A stretch of 64,000 nucleotides of DNA from assembly GCA_036675565.1 (NCBI GenBank), contig JAKFER010000244.1:99245-163244 (forward strand). Direction: 5' to 3'. Origin of the DNA: JACCYQ01 sp036675565. GTDB lineage: Bacteria; Bacteroidota; Bacteroidia; Chitinophagales; Chitinophagaceae. The notes under the pieces are model-generated. The model saw nothing but the letters and a program-made list of their open reading frames with translations, did no database searches and was not told the origin of the DNA. This document shows, in pieces, positions 35,373 to 44,590 of this stretch (position 1 is the first letter of the stretch; each line of letters opens with the position of its first letter). The position numbers and the translations under genes are program-made.

Positions 35373-36182
35373 TCAGTACCCAAGCAGGGAGTCTATGGAC
35401 TGTTGAAATTTCGGGTAGGTATGCAGGTTATTATGTTCTCCATCTTTAAATGATATCAACTTAACCTGCGGATGTTCTTCTTTTATTTTTTTTGATTCAT
35501 CATAAGGTACCGTCCAATCATCAGTGCCATGCAAAACTGTTACAGGAACTTTAATTTTGTCCAGGTGATCAGCAGTTTTCAATTCATACTTTAACAGCGA
35601 AGGATATATTGGGAAAAAACGCCGTGCAAGAGATTGCGTACTGTAATATGGAGTTTCCAGTATCAATTGGCGGCAATCCCGGATAGCCGCCAGCTGGGAG
35701 GCAATACCAGTACCTATGGATTTTCCATAAATAATAATACTATCTGTTGAAAACCGGCTGCGGGCCATCTTGTATAATATTAATGCGTCTGAATACAACC
35801 GATCTTCAGACATTTTACCAGTGGTTTTTCCAAAGCCCGGGTAATCAATCATCCAGACTTCGTAATGATTGCGGGTGAAATGATCAGCAAAAGGCGCATA
35901 ACGATTAATGTTACCTTTATTGCCATGAAAATAAAGAACAACGCCTTTATTCAATGAATCCGGAACGGTAAATTGTACGATGCTTAAATTGGTTTCATTG
36001 TCTAATGGAACATCAACCTGCCTGAAAGATTTAATAAATTCAAACCGGTAATTGGCTGGTAACTTTTCAGGATGAAACAATAATTTTTCCTGGAAGAAAT
36101 AAAGAGCAGCACCCACTAGAATATAAATGACCAAAAATATTTTGAGGCCCTTCAAAAACTTTTTTGTAAAAAATCTTTTCAT
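35373..36182 (-). CDS. Membrane-anchored alpha/beta hydrolase (BEM46/ABHD13-like)
   Basis: 269 residues from ATG at 36182. The N-terminus (FFTKKFLKGLKIFLVIYILVGAALYFFQEKL) has one uncleaved membrane helix; the rest is an alpha/beta hydrolase with oxyanion HG (YFHGNKGN), nucleophile elbow IYGKSIGTG (GxSxG serine), acid in VLHGTDDWTVP and catalytic His in FKDGEHNNLH. The pattern YFFQEKLLFHPEKL matches BEM46/ABHD13-type hydrolases, which are membrane-attached with unknown substrate. In-frame codons extend upstream to a TTG at 36215, but that would place a terminator hairpin inside the gene, so 36182 is chosen. A related gene is at 37657. Confidence 0.8.
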   Translation of the reverse strand: MKRFFTKKFLKGLKIFLVIYILVGAALYFFQEKLLFHPEKLPANYRFEFIKSFRQVDVPLDNETNLSIVQFTVPDSLNKGVVLYFHGNKGNINRYAPFADHFTRNHYEVWMIDYPGFGKTTGKMSEDRLYSDALILYKMARSRFSTDSIIIYGKSIGTGIASQLAAIRDCRQLILETPYYSTQSLARRFFPIYPSLLKYELKTADHLDKIKVPVTVLHGTDDWTVPYDESKKIKEEHPQVKLISFKDGEHNNLHTYPKFQQSIDSLLGY

Positions 36183-36203
36183 ACAGGGCGCAAAGATGAA
36201 ATT

Positions 36204-36236
36204 AAAAAGGGACAAGTGAAAAACCTGTCCCTTTAT
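36204..36236 (-). terminator. Intrinsic terminator after the TPR lipoprotein gene
   Basis: On the minus strand AAAGGGACA and TGTCCCTTT form a 9-bp stem (36206-36214 with 36226-36234) around an 11-nt loop, followed by TTTTT. It lies 3 bp after the stop of the gene at 36239 and before the hydrolase at 36182, separating the two transcription units. Confidence 0.8.
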
Positions 36237-36238
36237 CT

Positions 36239-37378
36239 TTAGTAAGTTCTGTTAAAATAACTTTTGACCTGGCTTAGCAGATCCCTGTTTAGCTCGCGAT
36301 AAATAGCATCCAAAATATCATCTTCATCAGGAACCTTTGGTTCTTTTTGATTCACCAATTGCTTATCGCTGTCAGATAAGGCTCTTTCATCACCCGTGTA
36401 ACTTGCCATATTGGCTTCCCAGGTATGCATTCCTTTTACATTTTCTGACCACAGGCTGCGGCCTTCCATATCACGCATGGCCACGATCAGGTTGCCTTCT
36501 GATTTTAATTTCCGATGCACCGTAGTGATTTTAGCATACACCTTACCGTATTCTTTAGTAACTGAATCTTTTTTATGAACAATTTCTTTGATCACTACTT
36601 CCTGGGAAACTTCCCTTGTCTTTTTTTCATCATAGGCTCTTCCAATATCCATCCGGTCAATATAAATTTCCATTACCTGGTCTATCGGTTGTAAAGTGGT
36701 TTCGTAGGTAGAATGGAATTTAATAAACTCGTTATTGATGTTTTGTTGAAGATTGCGTAGGATATTACCTTCGAACTGGCGCTGTGCATTGCTGGTGTAA
36801 CGGTAACCAACATGTTGTTCAGGCGTAATAACGGCAATACGCAGGATGGCTGCATTATATGCGTCTTCCATTTGACGTTGCACCTCAGGATTGCCTGGTT
36901 TGTAATTCAAGGCTGTTCTGAATTCATTATATGCTTTGCGATACGAAGGTTTATCATCATAAGTCATCCACTGAACACCTTTTTCAACATGTACATCACC
37001 CGCTTTTTCTTTGTAAGTATTGATGTAGGATGTGTAATCAACAGGCGTTATAATTCTTCTTGCTTCGGGCGCCCTTTGTATGGCATCACCCAGCCTTTGA
37101 AGATGTATATACTCGTTATAAATCCATTCCCATTTCATCTCGTTGTTGTTTGAAGCTAATTGGGCAATTCGCTTTTCCCTGTCTTCAACAGCATAGCGAT
37201 AAGCATTTTGTAAAATGGATTTCATTTCGCCATTATCAGGATTCTTTTGAATTTTTTTAATGGCCAGTTCCACTGCTTCATCATAATTGCCTGAGTCATA
37301 ACTTTTGCTGGCAGATTTACAGGCAGAAAATAATAGAATGGCGAGTGAAACGATGAGGGGGTAAAATTTAAGGTTCAT
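36239..37378 (-). CDS. TPR-containing lipoprotein
   Basis: 379 residues. MNLKFYPLIVSLAILLFSAC is a lipoprotein signal with the lipidated Cys20. Two short tetratricopeptide-like repeats follow: SYDSGNYDEAVELAIKKIQKNPDN (about 25-48) and SYRKAYNEFRTALNYKPGNPEVQRQ (about 145-170). The middle and C-terminal parts (about 185-379) are mixed alpha/beta without a recognised fold, and include a basic/acidic stretch (KKTREVSQEVVIKEIVHKK). TPR lipoproteins of this kind often serve as assembly factors in the outer membrane; nothing specific can be claimed. It sits between two related hydrolase genes, suggesting a shared function or a local rearrangement. Confidence 0.7.
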   Translation of the reverse strand: MNLKFYPLIVSLAILLFSACKSASKSYDSGNYDEAVELAIKKIQKNPDNGEMKSILQNAYRYAVEDREKRIAQLASNNNEMKWEWIYNEYIHLQRLGDAIQRAPEARRIITPVDYTSYINTYKEKAGDVHVEKGVQWMTYDDKPSYRKAYNEFRTALNYKPGNPEVQRQMEDAYNAAILRIAVITPEQHVGYRYTSNAQRQFEGNILRNLQQNINNEFIKFHSTYETTLQPIDQVMEIYIDRMDIGRAYDEKKTREVSQEVVIKEIVHKKDSVTKEYGKVYAKITTVHRKLKSEGNLIVAMRDMEGRSLWSENVKGMHTWEANMASYTGDERALSDSDKQLVNQKEPKVPDEDDILDAIYRELNRDLLSQVKSYFNRTY

Positions 37379-37656
37379 ATGCAGGTTTTTTCATGAATAG
37401 GACGGTTCATCTTTTATTTCGATTCCTACCGCTTTGTTAATTTCAATTTCATTAACAACCCCTTAAAAGGGAGTTGCAAGTTTTATAAATAATCTGGTAG
37501 GTGCAAAGTTTCAAACGATATAATTTTTACATCCATCCTGGAAGGTTACCATTTTTCGATAATATAAACGGGGAATTCCTGTCTTTTAGTGCCCGGATGG
37601 ACATTTTGGATAAATCTGTGGATGGATCAAATACCTTAACAAGCTTTATTTCAGCT

Positions 37657-38445
37657 TTAATATTTCAAAATATCCCTTAAAAAGTTATGGTATTCATCAA
37701 ACAAAGGAAGGTTGTTGTGGCCGCCACCGTGTATTCTTATTAATGTAATTTTTGAAGGACTGATATGCTGCAGCTTTTCACTATGCCTGATTGGTATTAA
37801 CCAGTCCTTTGTGCCATGAATAATGTAACAATGGCAGTTGATGTGGCGGATCCATTTGTCCGTACGCAGGTGGTATCTTAGCACTAAATTGAGGGGTAGT
37901 ATGGGCAAAAACCTTTTCACCACAGAAGTAAAATTATAATAAGGAGCATCCAGGATCAGGTAACGGGGATGGTTGTCCGAAGCAATTTTGGCCGCAAAGC
38001 CACTACCCATACTTCTGCCATAAACAATGAGGTGATGCTCCGCATAATCTTTTAATAAGGATTCATAAACAAATTGGATATCCGACAACATTTCCTTTTC
38101 ACTTTTTTTGCCGGTACTTTTTCCAAAACCCCTGTAGTCCACCAAAACGACATCATACCCATACCGGTAAAAATCTTTAGCGTAGCGGGCCCATCCTTTA
38201 ATACTTCGTGTGTTACCGTGCAGGTATAAAATCAATCCCAATGGTTTATCCCTGGAAAAATGCAGCGCATTAATGCGAACACCTGCTTTCACTTCAAAAT
38301 ACAGTTCCTTAAATGGCAGGTCGTATTTGAATTGAAAATCCTGCTTAAGTACTTCAGGTTTAAAGATCAATTTCTCCTGGAAAAAATAAATCAGCAGCAG
38401 CACGATAACAATACCAGCTATGATATACAACACCAGGGGAGGCAA
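37657..38445 (-). CDS. Membrane-anchored alpha/beta hydrolase, second copy
   Basis: 262 residues, close relative of the hydrolase at 35373: YFFQEKLIFKPEVL follows the N-terminal helix (about 5-22), then LYLHGNTRSIKGW (oxyanion), VVLVDYRGFGKS, the nucleophile elbow VYGRSMGSG, IIHGTKDWLIPI with the acid residue, and IHGGGHNNLP with the histidine. All three catalytic elements are intact. The start is not an ATG: the frame opens with TTG at 38445, with GTG at 38433 as an alternative; the ATG at 38455 is out of frame. Same orientation as the lipoprotein gene 278 bp farther along. Confidence 0.78.
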   Translation of the reverse strand: MPPLVLYIIAGIVIVLLLIYFFQEKLIFKPEVLKQDFQFKYDLPFKELYFEVKAGVRINALHFSRDKPLGLILYLHGNTRSIKGWARYAKDFYRYGYDVVLVDYRGFGKSTGKKSEKEMLSDIQFVYESLLKDYAEHHLIVYGRSMGSGFAAKIASDNHPRYLILDAPYYNFTSVVKRFLPILPLNLVLRYHLRTDKWIRHINCHCYIIHGTKDWLIPIRHSEKLQHISPSKITLIRIHGGGHNNLPLFDEYHNFLRDILKY

Positions 38446-38487
38446 GGGAATGCATTTTGTGAACTGTTAAGATAATACAGTCTTGCT

Positions 38488-40461
38488 TTAATCCGAATCA
38501 ATTCTCTTTAACCGCAATTCTGTTACCGGCGCCACGATCAGGGGGAACTTTTCAATGGTCACATTCGAAGGATCCAATCCAAAACCTCTTTCTTCTGAAA
38601 GACTAACTTCTTTCAATCCAAAATGCAGTTTCATCACGATCCTTTCAAAAAACGGCAGTTCATTATCCTGGCTAAGGAATTTCTCCATAACGATAAATTG
38701 AAAATCACCAGCCACATTATTTCTTTCAAGGCTTTCGTAACGGCTGGTAATATTTACTTCTTTATTGGCTACCAGGTCAGCCACTACTTGTCTGAACATC
38801 AGGTTAATTCGGGGTTCCACCCTGAAACCTAACCTGAATTCTACGCGGATAATATCGTTTGGAATAATATGATCCACTTTGTATTCGCAGGTATAAGGAT
38901 CATCCAATGTATCAACATGAACAAACCAATAGATATCCGCTCTTTTGGGTTTTTTATTAAGTATGGAATAAATGATTTTATGTTCAATTTCTTTGGGATT
39001 ATTGGCACTCGTCAGGTAAACCAGGTGCGTAGCATATTTGGGTACAGTACGGTCATTACTCAATTCCTGGATCTTGGGGATATAATGATCCAGTCGCACA
39101 AATTCAACATACCGGTTTTTGATTTTCCTACTCCGGTACCATATATACATGATGGCAAACATGGCTCCTCCAATAATGAAAGACATATAACCTCCGTGAG
39201 AGAACTTTTGTAAAAGTGCGGAAAGGAAAATGATTTCTATTATTGAATAAATGCCCAGGAATAGCCAGATCAATAAAGGTTTCACCCGGTGGATGACCAT
39301 ATAGTTGGCAAATAATATGGTTGTCATCAACATAGTAACAATGATGGCTAATCCATACGCTGCCTCCATCCTGGATGATGTTCTGAAATATAATACAACC
39401 GCTGCGCAGCCAATAAACATGAAAAAATTTATACTCGGAATAAAGAGTTGACCTTTTTCTTCAGAGGGATAGCGGATTCTGAATTTAGGCCAAAGGTTTA
39501 ACCGCATGGCTTCGCTGATCAGGGTAAATGACCCTGAGATCATGGCCTGGCTGGCAATAATGGCAGCAGTAGTGGCAATAACAACACCAATTAGAATAAA
39601 CCACTGTGGCATCAGGTCATAAAATGCATTAATCCCTAATTGCGCTTTAACCTGTTCATTGATAAAAAGGCCTGTATGATTTTTTAATAATGATGCACCC
39701 TGCCCGAGATAATTTAAAAGCAAACAGCTTTTTACAAAAATCCATGAAACCCGGATATTGTCCCTGCCACAATGCCCCAGGTCACTGTATAATGCTTCCG
39801 CACCTGTAGTACATAAGAACACCGCACCAAGTATCCATAACGAGTTGGGATAAACGCGAATAAATTCTACCGCATGATATGGGTTGAATGCCTGTAAAAT
39901 GCTGTAATGATCAGAAATGTGCCAGAGACCCAATATTGCAAGCATGGAAAACCATACTACCATGATGGGTCCAAAAAAACGTCCAATGGAAGCCGTTCCG
40001 AATTGTTGAAGAAAAAAGAACATTGCCAGTATAACCAGCACTATGTATACAATATATTGCTCGATATTACTGAAAGCAGGTATTTTTTGTAATCCTTCCA
40101 CCGCGGAGGTAATGGAGATGGGTGGTGTAATAATTCCATCAGCCAGCAAAGCAGCTCCTCCGATCATGGCAGGTAGAACCAGCCATTTTTTTCGTCTTCG
40201 AACAAGGGCGTACAATGCAAACGTGCCACCTTCTCCCCGGTTATCTGCTTTTAAAACAAGCCAGACATATTTTATAGTTGTTTGCAGTGTAATGGTCCAT
40301 ATAATACATGACAGGCTACCAATAATCAGCATATCATTGATCGTATGGTTATTTATGATTGCATTGAATACATAAAGTGGAGAAGTTCCAATATCGCCGT
40401 AGATAATGCCTAATGCTATTACCAGTCCTGCAGCAGTTACTTTGTTTGTTGGTATTTTCAC
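38488..40461 (-). CDS. kup: Kup-type potassium uptake transporter
   Basis: KUP/HAK/KT potassium-proton symporter. Of 657 residues, the first about 430 form twelve membrane helices, starting with the family-typical GLVIALGIIYGDIGTSPLYVF (residues 12-32) and followed by the DNRGEGGTFALYAL region (about 72-85) and DGIITPPISITSAVEGL (about 108-124). The remaining about 225 residues are a cytoplasmic domain. E. coli Kup is 622 residues, so length is normal. Start ATG 40461. A -7-type box TACTTTTG on the minus strand (40532-40525), about 64 bp before the start, could be its promoter; no -33 TTG is at the expected distance. Confidence 0.94.
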   Translation of the reverse strand: MKIPTNKVTAAGLVIALGIIYGDIGTSPLYVFNAIINNHTINDMLIIGSLSCIIWTITLQTTIKYVWLVLKADNRGEGGTFALYALVRRRKKWLVLPAMIGGAALLADGIITPPISITSAVEGLQKIPAFSNIEQYIVYIVLVILAMFFFLQQFGTASIGRFFGPIMVVWFSMLAILGLWHISDHYSILQAFNPYHAVEFIRVYPNSLWILGAVFLCTTGAEALYSDLGHCGRDNIRVSWIFVKSCLLLNYLGQGASLLKNHTGLFINEQVKAQLGINAFYDLMPQWFILIGVVIATTAAIIASQAMISGSFTLISEAMRLNLWPKFRIRYPSEEKGQLFIPSINFFMFIGCAAVVLYFRTSSRMEAAYGLAIIVTMLMTTILFANYMVIHRVKPLLIWLFLGIYSIIEIIFLSALLQKFSHGGYMSFIIGGAMFAIMYIWYRSRKIKNRYVEFVRLDHYIPKIQELSNDRTVPKYATHLVYLTSANNPKEIEHKIIYSILNKKPKRADIYWFVHVDTLDDPYTCEYKVDHIIPNDIIRVEFRLGFRVEPRINLMFRQVVADLVANKEVNITSRYESLERNNVAGDFQFIVMEKFLSQDNELPFFERIVMKLHFGLKEVSLSEERGFGLDPSNVTIEKFPLIVAPVTELRLKRIDSD

Positions 40462-40710
40462 TTTCGGGTGGTTATTTTATATATACCTTACTATGTGGCC
40501 AGGCCGGGGCTTTTAAATAATTGTCAAAAGTAGGGTATAAAGGAATTAACGGTTGATCGTTTTTTTTGTTGTTGCATGGAATACAGGGTGCATGCAGCAC
40601 TTTCTGCCAATCTCTCGTCAGTAGATTTCTATGCCCGCAGAATCTTAACGAAATAAAAAAGAATCTGAACAGGCAAGCTTGTAACTTTATTTATCAAAAA
40701 ACTCTTGAAA

Positions 40711-42240
40711 ATGTTGAATAGGAAAGCTCTTTTTGGTTTGTTTTTTTTGCTGATAACAACCGGTTACCTGCATGCGCAGAAAATCGTTTATAGTGAACCT
40801 GACAGGGAAGATAACCGGCGGATGAATTTCGAGATCATCGGGAAAACAGGTGGTAATTTTCTTATTTATAAAAATATCAGGGGGAATCACTGGATTTCCG
40901 TGTATGATACGGATATGAAAATGATCAAAAAAGTGGACCAGGAATTCCTGCCATCTGATCGGCTTATAAATATTGATTTTTTTCCATACACTGATTTCAG
41001 TTATATGGTCTACCAGTTCCAGAAAAAAAATGTCGTGTATTGTATGGCGGTAAAGCTTGATGAGATGGGAAATAAGATTTCCGAAGTTGTGCAGTTGGAT
41101 ACCACGCAAATTAATTTTTCTGCAGATAATAAAATTTACAGCACGTTAAGCAGCGAGGATAAGGAAAAGATCATGGTTTTTAAGATCAATAGTAAAAACC
41201 GGAAAGCTTACGCATTATCAACCCGGCTTTTTGATAAAGACCTGAATCATTTAAAGAGTAGTGAGTTGGTAATTCCTATGGAAGACAGGAAGGACAACCT
41301 GGATGAATTTCATATCGATAATGAAGGCGATCTTGTTTTTACCAAATTCACCCGTAATAATAATGACAATATTACCCAGGCCAGTTTCATGATAAAACCC
41401 GCCACCACGGATGAATTAATTGTTAATGAACTCAATTTTGGCGAACAATATCTTGACCAGATCCATATTAAGGTTGACAATTTCAATAAACGTTATTTCA
41501 TCACATCTTTCTTTTATAAGCAGCGTCGCGGAAATATTGAGGGATATTATTTTAATGTCTGGGATCAGCAGGCAGATGTACCCATGATGGAAAATACAAT
41601 CACGTTTTCAAATGAATTAAGAAATGAAGCCAGGGGTGATGCGAATATTAAAATGGCTTTCAACGATTATTTTATCCGCAATATCATTACCAAAAGAGAT
41701 GGTGGATTTATCATTGGCAGCGAATCTTATTATACCAGTTCCAGGGGTGGAACCTGGAACCGGTGGAATTACTTATACGGTTCTCCATTTATGAGTTCAC
41801 TCGATTATTACTATTATTATAATACCTATCCATATTTTAATAGCTGGGCATATCGTTCAAGATTTGGAAACCAGAATATGAGGCATCATGCCGATAATAT
41901 CATGATCCTTTCTTTTGATAAAGAAGGAAAACTGGAATGGAGCAATGTCATCAGCAAAGAACAGTTTGATGATGAAGCCGGCGATAAGGTTTCGTACCAG
42001 TTGATGAATACCGGTAATGAGCTCCATTTTCTTTTTAATAATATGGAGAAAAGAACCGTTTTGCTGAACGACTTCACCATCAGCCCCGGTGGACAAATCA
42101 ATCGCAATCCAACGCTAAAGAATTTGGATAAAGGATATGAGTTTATGCCAAAATATGCAAGACAGGTAAGTGCAAAACAAATGATTGTACCATGTATTTA
42201 TCGCAACTATATTAGTTTTGCCAAAATTGAGTATAATTAA
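40711..42240 (+). CDS. Exported protein of unknown function with Tyr-rich segment
   Basis: 509 residues from ATG at 40711 (a TTG at 40705 adds two). MLNRKALFGLFFLLITTGYLHAQ is a signal peptide, cleaved after HAQ or nearby. The mature part is made of beta-type segments that read like beta-propeller blades ('NFLIYKNIRGNHWISVYDTDMKMIKK', 'DFSYMVYQFQKKNVVYCMAVKLDEMG') but no named family was recognised. An unusual tyrosine-rich stretch (about residues 370-385, DYYYYYNTYPYFNSWAY) interrupts it. No membrane anchor or sorting domain is seen, so it should be periplasmic or outer-membrane associated. It is followed 15 bp on by a membrane protein gene, with which it may form an operon. Confidence 0.6.
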   Translation: MLNRKALFGLFFLLITTGYLHAQKIVYSEPDREDNRRMNFEIIGKTGGNFLIYKNIRGNHWISVYDTDMKMIKKVDQEFLPSDRLINIDFFPYTDFSYMVYQFQKKNVVYCMAVKLDEMGNKISEVVQLDTTQINFSADNKIYSTLSSEDKEKIMVFKINSKNRKAYALSTRLFDKDLNHLKSSELVIPMEDRKDNLDEFHIDNEGDLVFTKFTRNNNDNITQASFMIKPATTDELIVNELNFGEQYLDQIHIKVDNFNKRYFITSFFYKQRRGNIEGYYFNVWDQQADVPMMENTITFSNELRNEARGDANIKMAFNDYFIRNIITKRDGGFIIGSESYYTSSRGGTWNRWNYLYGSPFMSSLDYYYYYNTYPYFNSWAYRSRFGNQNMRHHADNIMILSFDKEGKLEWSNVISKEQFDDEAGDKVSYQLMNTGNELHFLFNNMEKRTVLLNDFTISPGGQINRNPTLKNLDKGYEFMPKYARQVSAKQMIVPCIYRNYISFAKIEYN

Positions 42241-42255
42241 TATTATTTTTAATCT

Positions 42256-43245
42256 GTGATAGGTATTTTCAGGCAAAAGACTCCGGCAAATGTGTTAATA
42301 CTAACCATGTTTGCCTTGCTGGTCAAGTTGCCCATGTTTATTAATCCGTATATCCCTGCTATTCATCCAAAAGATGGAATACTGTTTCATGCTGTTTTAA
42401 AATGGCTAAAACCCCTGGGTGATTCTGTTCCCGGAATTTATCCCATTCTGGCATTTTCATTTTTATTAATACAGGCATTTTGGTTAAATGGATTGATGAA
42501 CACACAGCGTATGATGACCCGGTCAACATTTTTGCCGGCAATGTCATTTATCCTGATAACCTCACTTTTTCCTGAATGGAATTATTTTTCTGCTCCCTTA
42601 TTGGTCAATTTTGCCTTGCTTTTTGTATTGAACTTAAGTTTTAAGATTTATAATCAAACGGCTGGGAAAAGCACCATATTCAATATGGGTCTTGCAATAG
42701 GCATTGCATCATTTTTATTTTTTCCATCCATTGCCTTCCTGGTACTCGCTTTTTTTGCATTGATGATTATGCGGCCGTTTCGTTTTAATGAATGGTTAAT
42801 TTGTTTATTGGGGATAACTGCGCCATTTTATTTTTATATCATTTACCTGGTCGTTGCAGGTAGCTGGGATCCTCAAAGGTTGTTACCATATGTCAATATT
42901 AAGTTGCCATCATTAATGCAGTCTATCTGGATTGCAGGAAGTGCTTTACTGCTGGTCATTCCTTTCTTAATTGGAGGGTATTTTGTGCAGGATAACCTCA
43001 GGCGCATGTTGATCCAGGTTAGAAAAGGCTGGAGTGTGATCCTGATCTATTTATTGGTTGCTTTATTAGTTCCTTTTATTAATAATGCCAATACTTTTGA
43101 AAACTGGGTAGTTGCAGCTCTGCCTCTGGCGGCTTTTCATAGTTGCACATATTTTTATCCTGTAAATAAATTGTTCCCTTTAGTATTGTTTTGGATCTCG
43201 GTAGCTTTTATCATTTCCTTTCAGTACCTGGGTCCGGGTTGGTAA
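42256..43245 (+). CDS. Multi-pass membrane protein (DUF6427-like), unknown function
   Basis: 329 residues, GTG start at 42256 (MIGIFRQKTPANVLIL). About nine or ten hydrophobic helices cover nearly the whole length, with a conserved-looking N-terminal pattern KLPMFINPYIP and a central RPFRFNEWLICLLG. From memory this resembles a Bacteroidota-specific family (DUF6427-like), with no known activity. No catalytic motif was noted. It lies 15 bp after the exported-protein gene and immediately before purQ; the purQ promoter box starts only 11 bp after its stop. Confidence 0.6.
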   Translation: MIGIFRQKTPANVLILTMFALLVKLPMFINPYIPAIHPKDGILFHAVLKWLKPLGDSVPGIYPILAFSFLLIQAFWLNGLMNTQRMMTRSTFLPAMSFILITSLFPEWNYFSAPLLVNFALLFVLNLSFKIYNQTAGKSTIFNMGLAIGIASFLFFPSIAFLVLAFFALMIMRPFRFNEWLICLLGITAPFYFYIIYLVVAGSWDPQRLLPYVNIKLPSLMQSIWIAGSALLLVIPFLIGGYFVQDNLRRMLIQVRKGWSVILIYLLVALLVPFINNANTFENWVVAALPLAAFHSCTYFYPVNKLFPLVLFWISVAFIISFQYLGPGW

Positions 43246-43255
43246 AAAAAGATTG

Positions 43256-43263
43256 TAAATTTG
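43256..43263 (+). promoter_or_regulatory. Putative -7 promoter element of purQ
   Basis: TAAATTTG at 43256-43263 matches TAnnTTTG exactly, 35 bp before the chosen ATG of purQ; no clear -33 TTG lies at the usual distance. Its position argues against starting purQ farther upstream. Confidence 0.35.
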
Positions 43264-43298
43264 CATTTGGGCAAAAAAAAAACAATAAAATAAAACAA

Positions 43299-43973
43299 AT
43301 GAAATTTGGCGTTGTAGTTTTCCCCGGTTCAAATTGTGACAGAGATATGCAGGATGCACTTGTCCATGATCTTGGGCAGGAAGTTGTTATGTTATGGCAT
43401 AAGGATAAGGACCTGAGTATGTTTACAACAGATGATTGTATTGTACTTCCGGGAGGATTTTCTTATGGTGATTACCTGCGTTGTGGTGCCATTGCCAGGT
43501 TTAGCCCAATGATGCAAAGCGTAATCGAATTTGCACAGAAGGGAGGTAAAGTGTTGGGGATATGCAATGGTTTTCAGATTCTTTGCGAATCAGGCTTGTT
43601 ACCCGGTGCATTATTAAGAAACAGCCATCAACAATTTGCCTGCAAAAATGTTTTTTTGAAAGATGCGCAAAACGAAGTGTACAAGATCCCTGTGGCTCAT
43701 GGAGAAGGTCGATATTTTGCCACAGATGAAATTTTAAATGATTTAGAAGCAAATAGCCAGGTTTTGTACTGGTATTGTGATCAGCATGGCCGGGTTACAG
43801 AAGAAGCTAATCCAAACGGATCTGCCAGGAATATTGCGGGCATCTGTAATGCGGAACGTAATATTTTTGGCTTAATGCCACATCCTGAAAGAGCGTGCAG
43901 CAGTATCTTAGGAAATGAGGATGGAAGAAAGATTATGAACCAGTTATTTTTTGCTGAACACCTGGTTGCATAA
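43299..43973 (+). CDS. purQ: Phosphoribosylformylglycinamidine synthase subunit PurQ
   Basis: Glutaminase subunit of FGAM synthase in purine synthesis. From ATG 43299, 225 codons including the stop give 224 residues, the normal size. Class I amidotransferase triad is present: nucleophile Cys in VLGICNGFQIL, and His-Glu in LMPHPERAC near the C-terminus; the N-terminal FGVVVFPGSNCDRD is typical of PurQ. The open frame runs 36 codons farther upstream to 43191, but that part has no family similarity and overlaps the end of the preceding gene. The companion synthase subunits (purL, purS) are not in the window. Confidence 0.95.
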   Translation: MKFGVVVFPGSNCDRDMQDALVHDLGQEVVMLWHKDKDLSMFTTDDCIVLPGGFSYGDYLRCGAIARFSPMMQSVIEFAQKGGKVLGICNGFQILCESGLLPGALLRNSHQQFACKNVFLKDAQNEVYKIPVAHGEGRYFATDEILNDLEANSQVLYWYCDQHGRVTEEANPNGSARNIAGICNAERNIFGLMPHPERACSSILGNEDGRKIMNQLFFAEHLVA

Positions 43974-44073
43974 AAATTATAAATTCTTTAGCACCCAGGC
44001 TCAAACATTAGCATTTTCAAAGAATTTTATAGGCGATCTTTGTGTTTCATAAGCAGATAAAAAACAAGTATCA

Positions 44074-44532
44074 ATGATAAAAAAATTCCTATTTTCCTTG
44101 ATAGTTTTAGTGGTAGCCAGCTCCTCGACTTTTGCGCAGTTAAATCCGGTAAGTTGGGCTTTCAACTCTAAAAAAATTGGTGACAAAACTTATGAAGTAA
44201 GAATGACTGCAACCATGCAACCAGGATGGCACCTTTATTCGCAAGTACAACCAGAAGATGCCATTGCTATACCTACAGACATTCAATTCAATAAAAATCC
44301 CCTCATATCTTTAAACGGAGCAATCAAGGAAGTGGGTAAAATGGAAAAGTTTAAAGACGATAAATTAGGTGTTGCTGCTAACCAGTATGCCAAAAAAGTA
44401 GAGTTTGTGCAAGTGGTTAAATTAAAAGCCAATGCCAAAACAAATCTCACCGGTACAATCGAATACCAGACCTGTGATGATGAAAAATGCTTGCCTCCCA
44501 AAAAAGTGAATTTCAACTTAGCCGTTCAATAA
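44074..44532 (+). CDS. Stand-alone DsbD N-terminal-domain protein (redox-active)
   Basis: 152 residues: a signal peptide (about 1-21, cleaved near FAQ), then a single immunoglobulin-like domain of the DsbD N-terminal type. The motif 'YQTCDDEKCLPPKKVNF' at residues 131-147 holds Cys134 and Cys139, the redox pair that in E. coli DsbD (Cys103/Cys109) receives electrons from the membrane domain and passes them to periplasmic partners. 'PGWHLYS' in the first half is also diagnostic. So this is a soluble periplasmic form of the domain that is usually fused to DsbD. The full-length DsbD gene follows at 44591, with a terminator hairpin in between. Confidence 0.85.
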   Translation: MIKKFLFSLIVLVVASSSTFAQLNPVSWAFNSKKIGDKTYEVRMTATMQPGWHLYSQVQPEDAIAIPTDIQFNKNPLISLNGAIKEVGKMEKFKDDKLGVAANQYAKKVEFVQVVKLKANAKTNLTGTIEYQTCDDEKCLPPKKVNFNLAVQ

Positions 44533-44555
44533 ATGCATAACCGTCTCTTTATCCT

Positions 44556-44587
44556 AAACGAGTTCATATACGGACTCGTTTATTTTT
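44556..44587 (+). terminator. Terminator or attenuator between the two DsbD genes
   Basis: AAACGAGT (44556-44563) pairs perfectly with ACTCGTTT (44574-44581) around 10 nt, followed by ATTTTT. It ends only 3 bp before the TTG start of dsbD, so either dsbD has its own promoter inside the preceding gene or read-through past this hairpin sets the ratio of the two proteins. Confidence 0.65.
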
Positions 44588-44590
44588 AAA

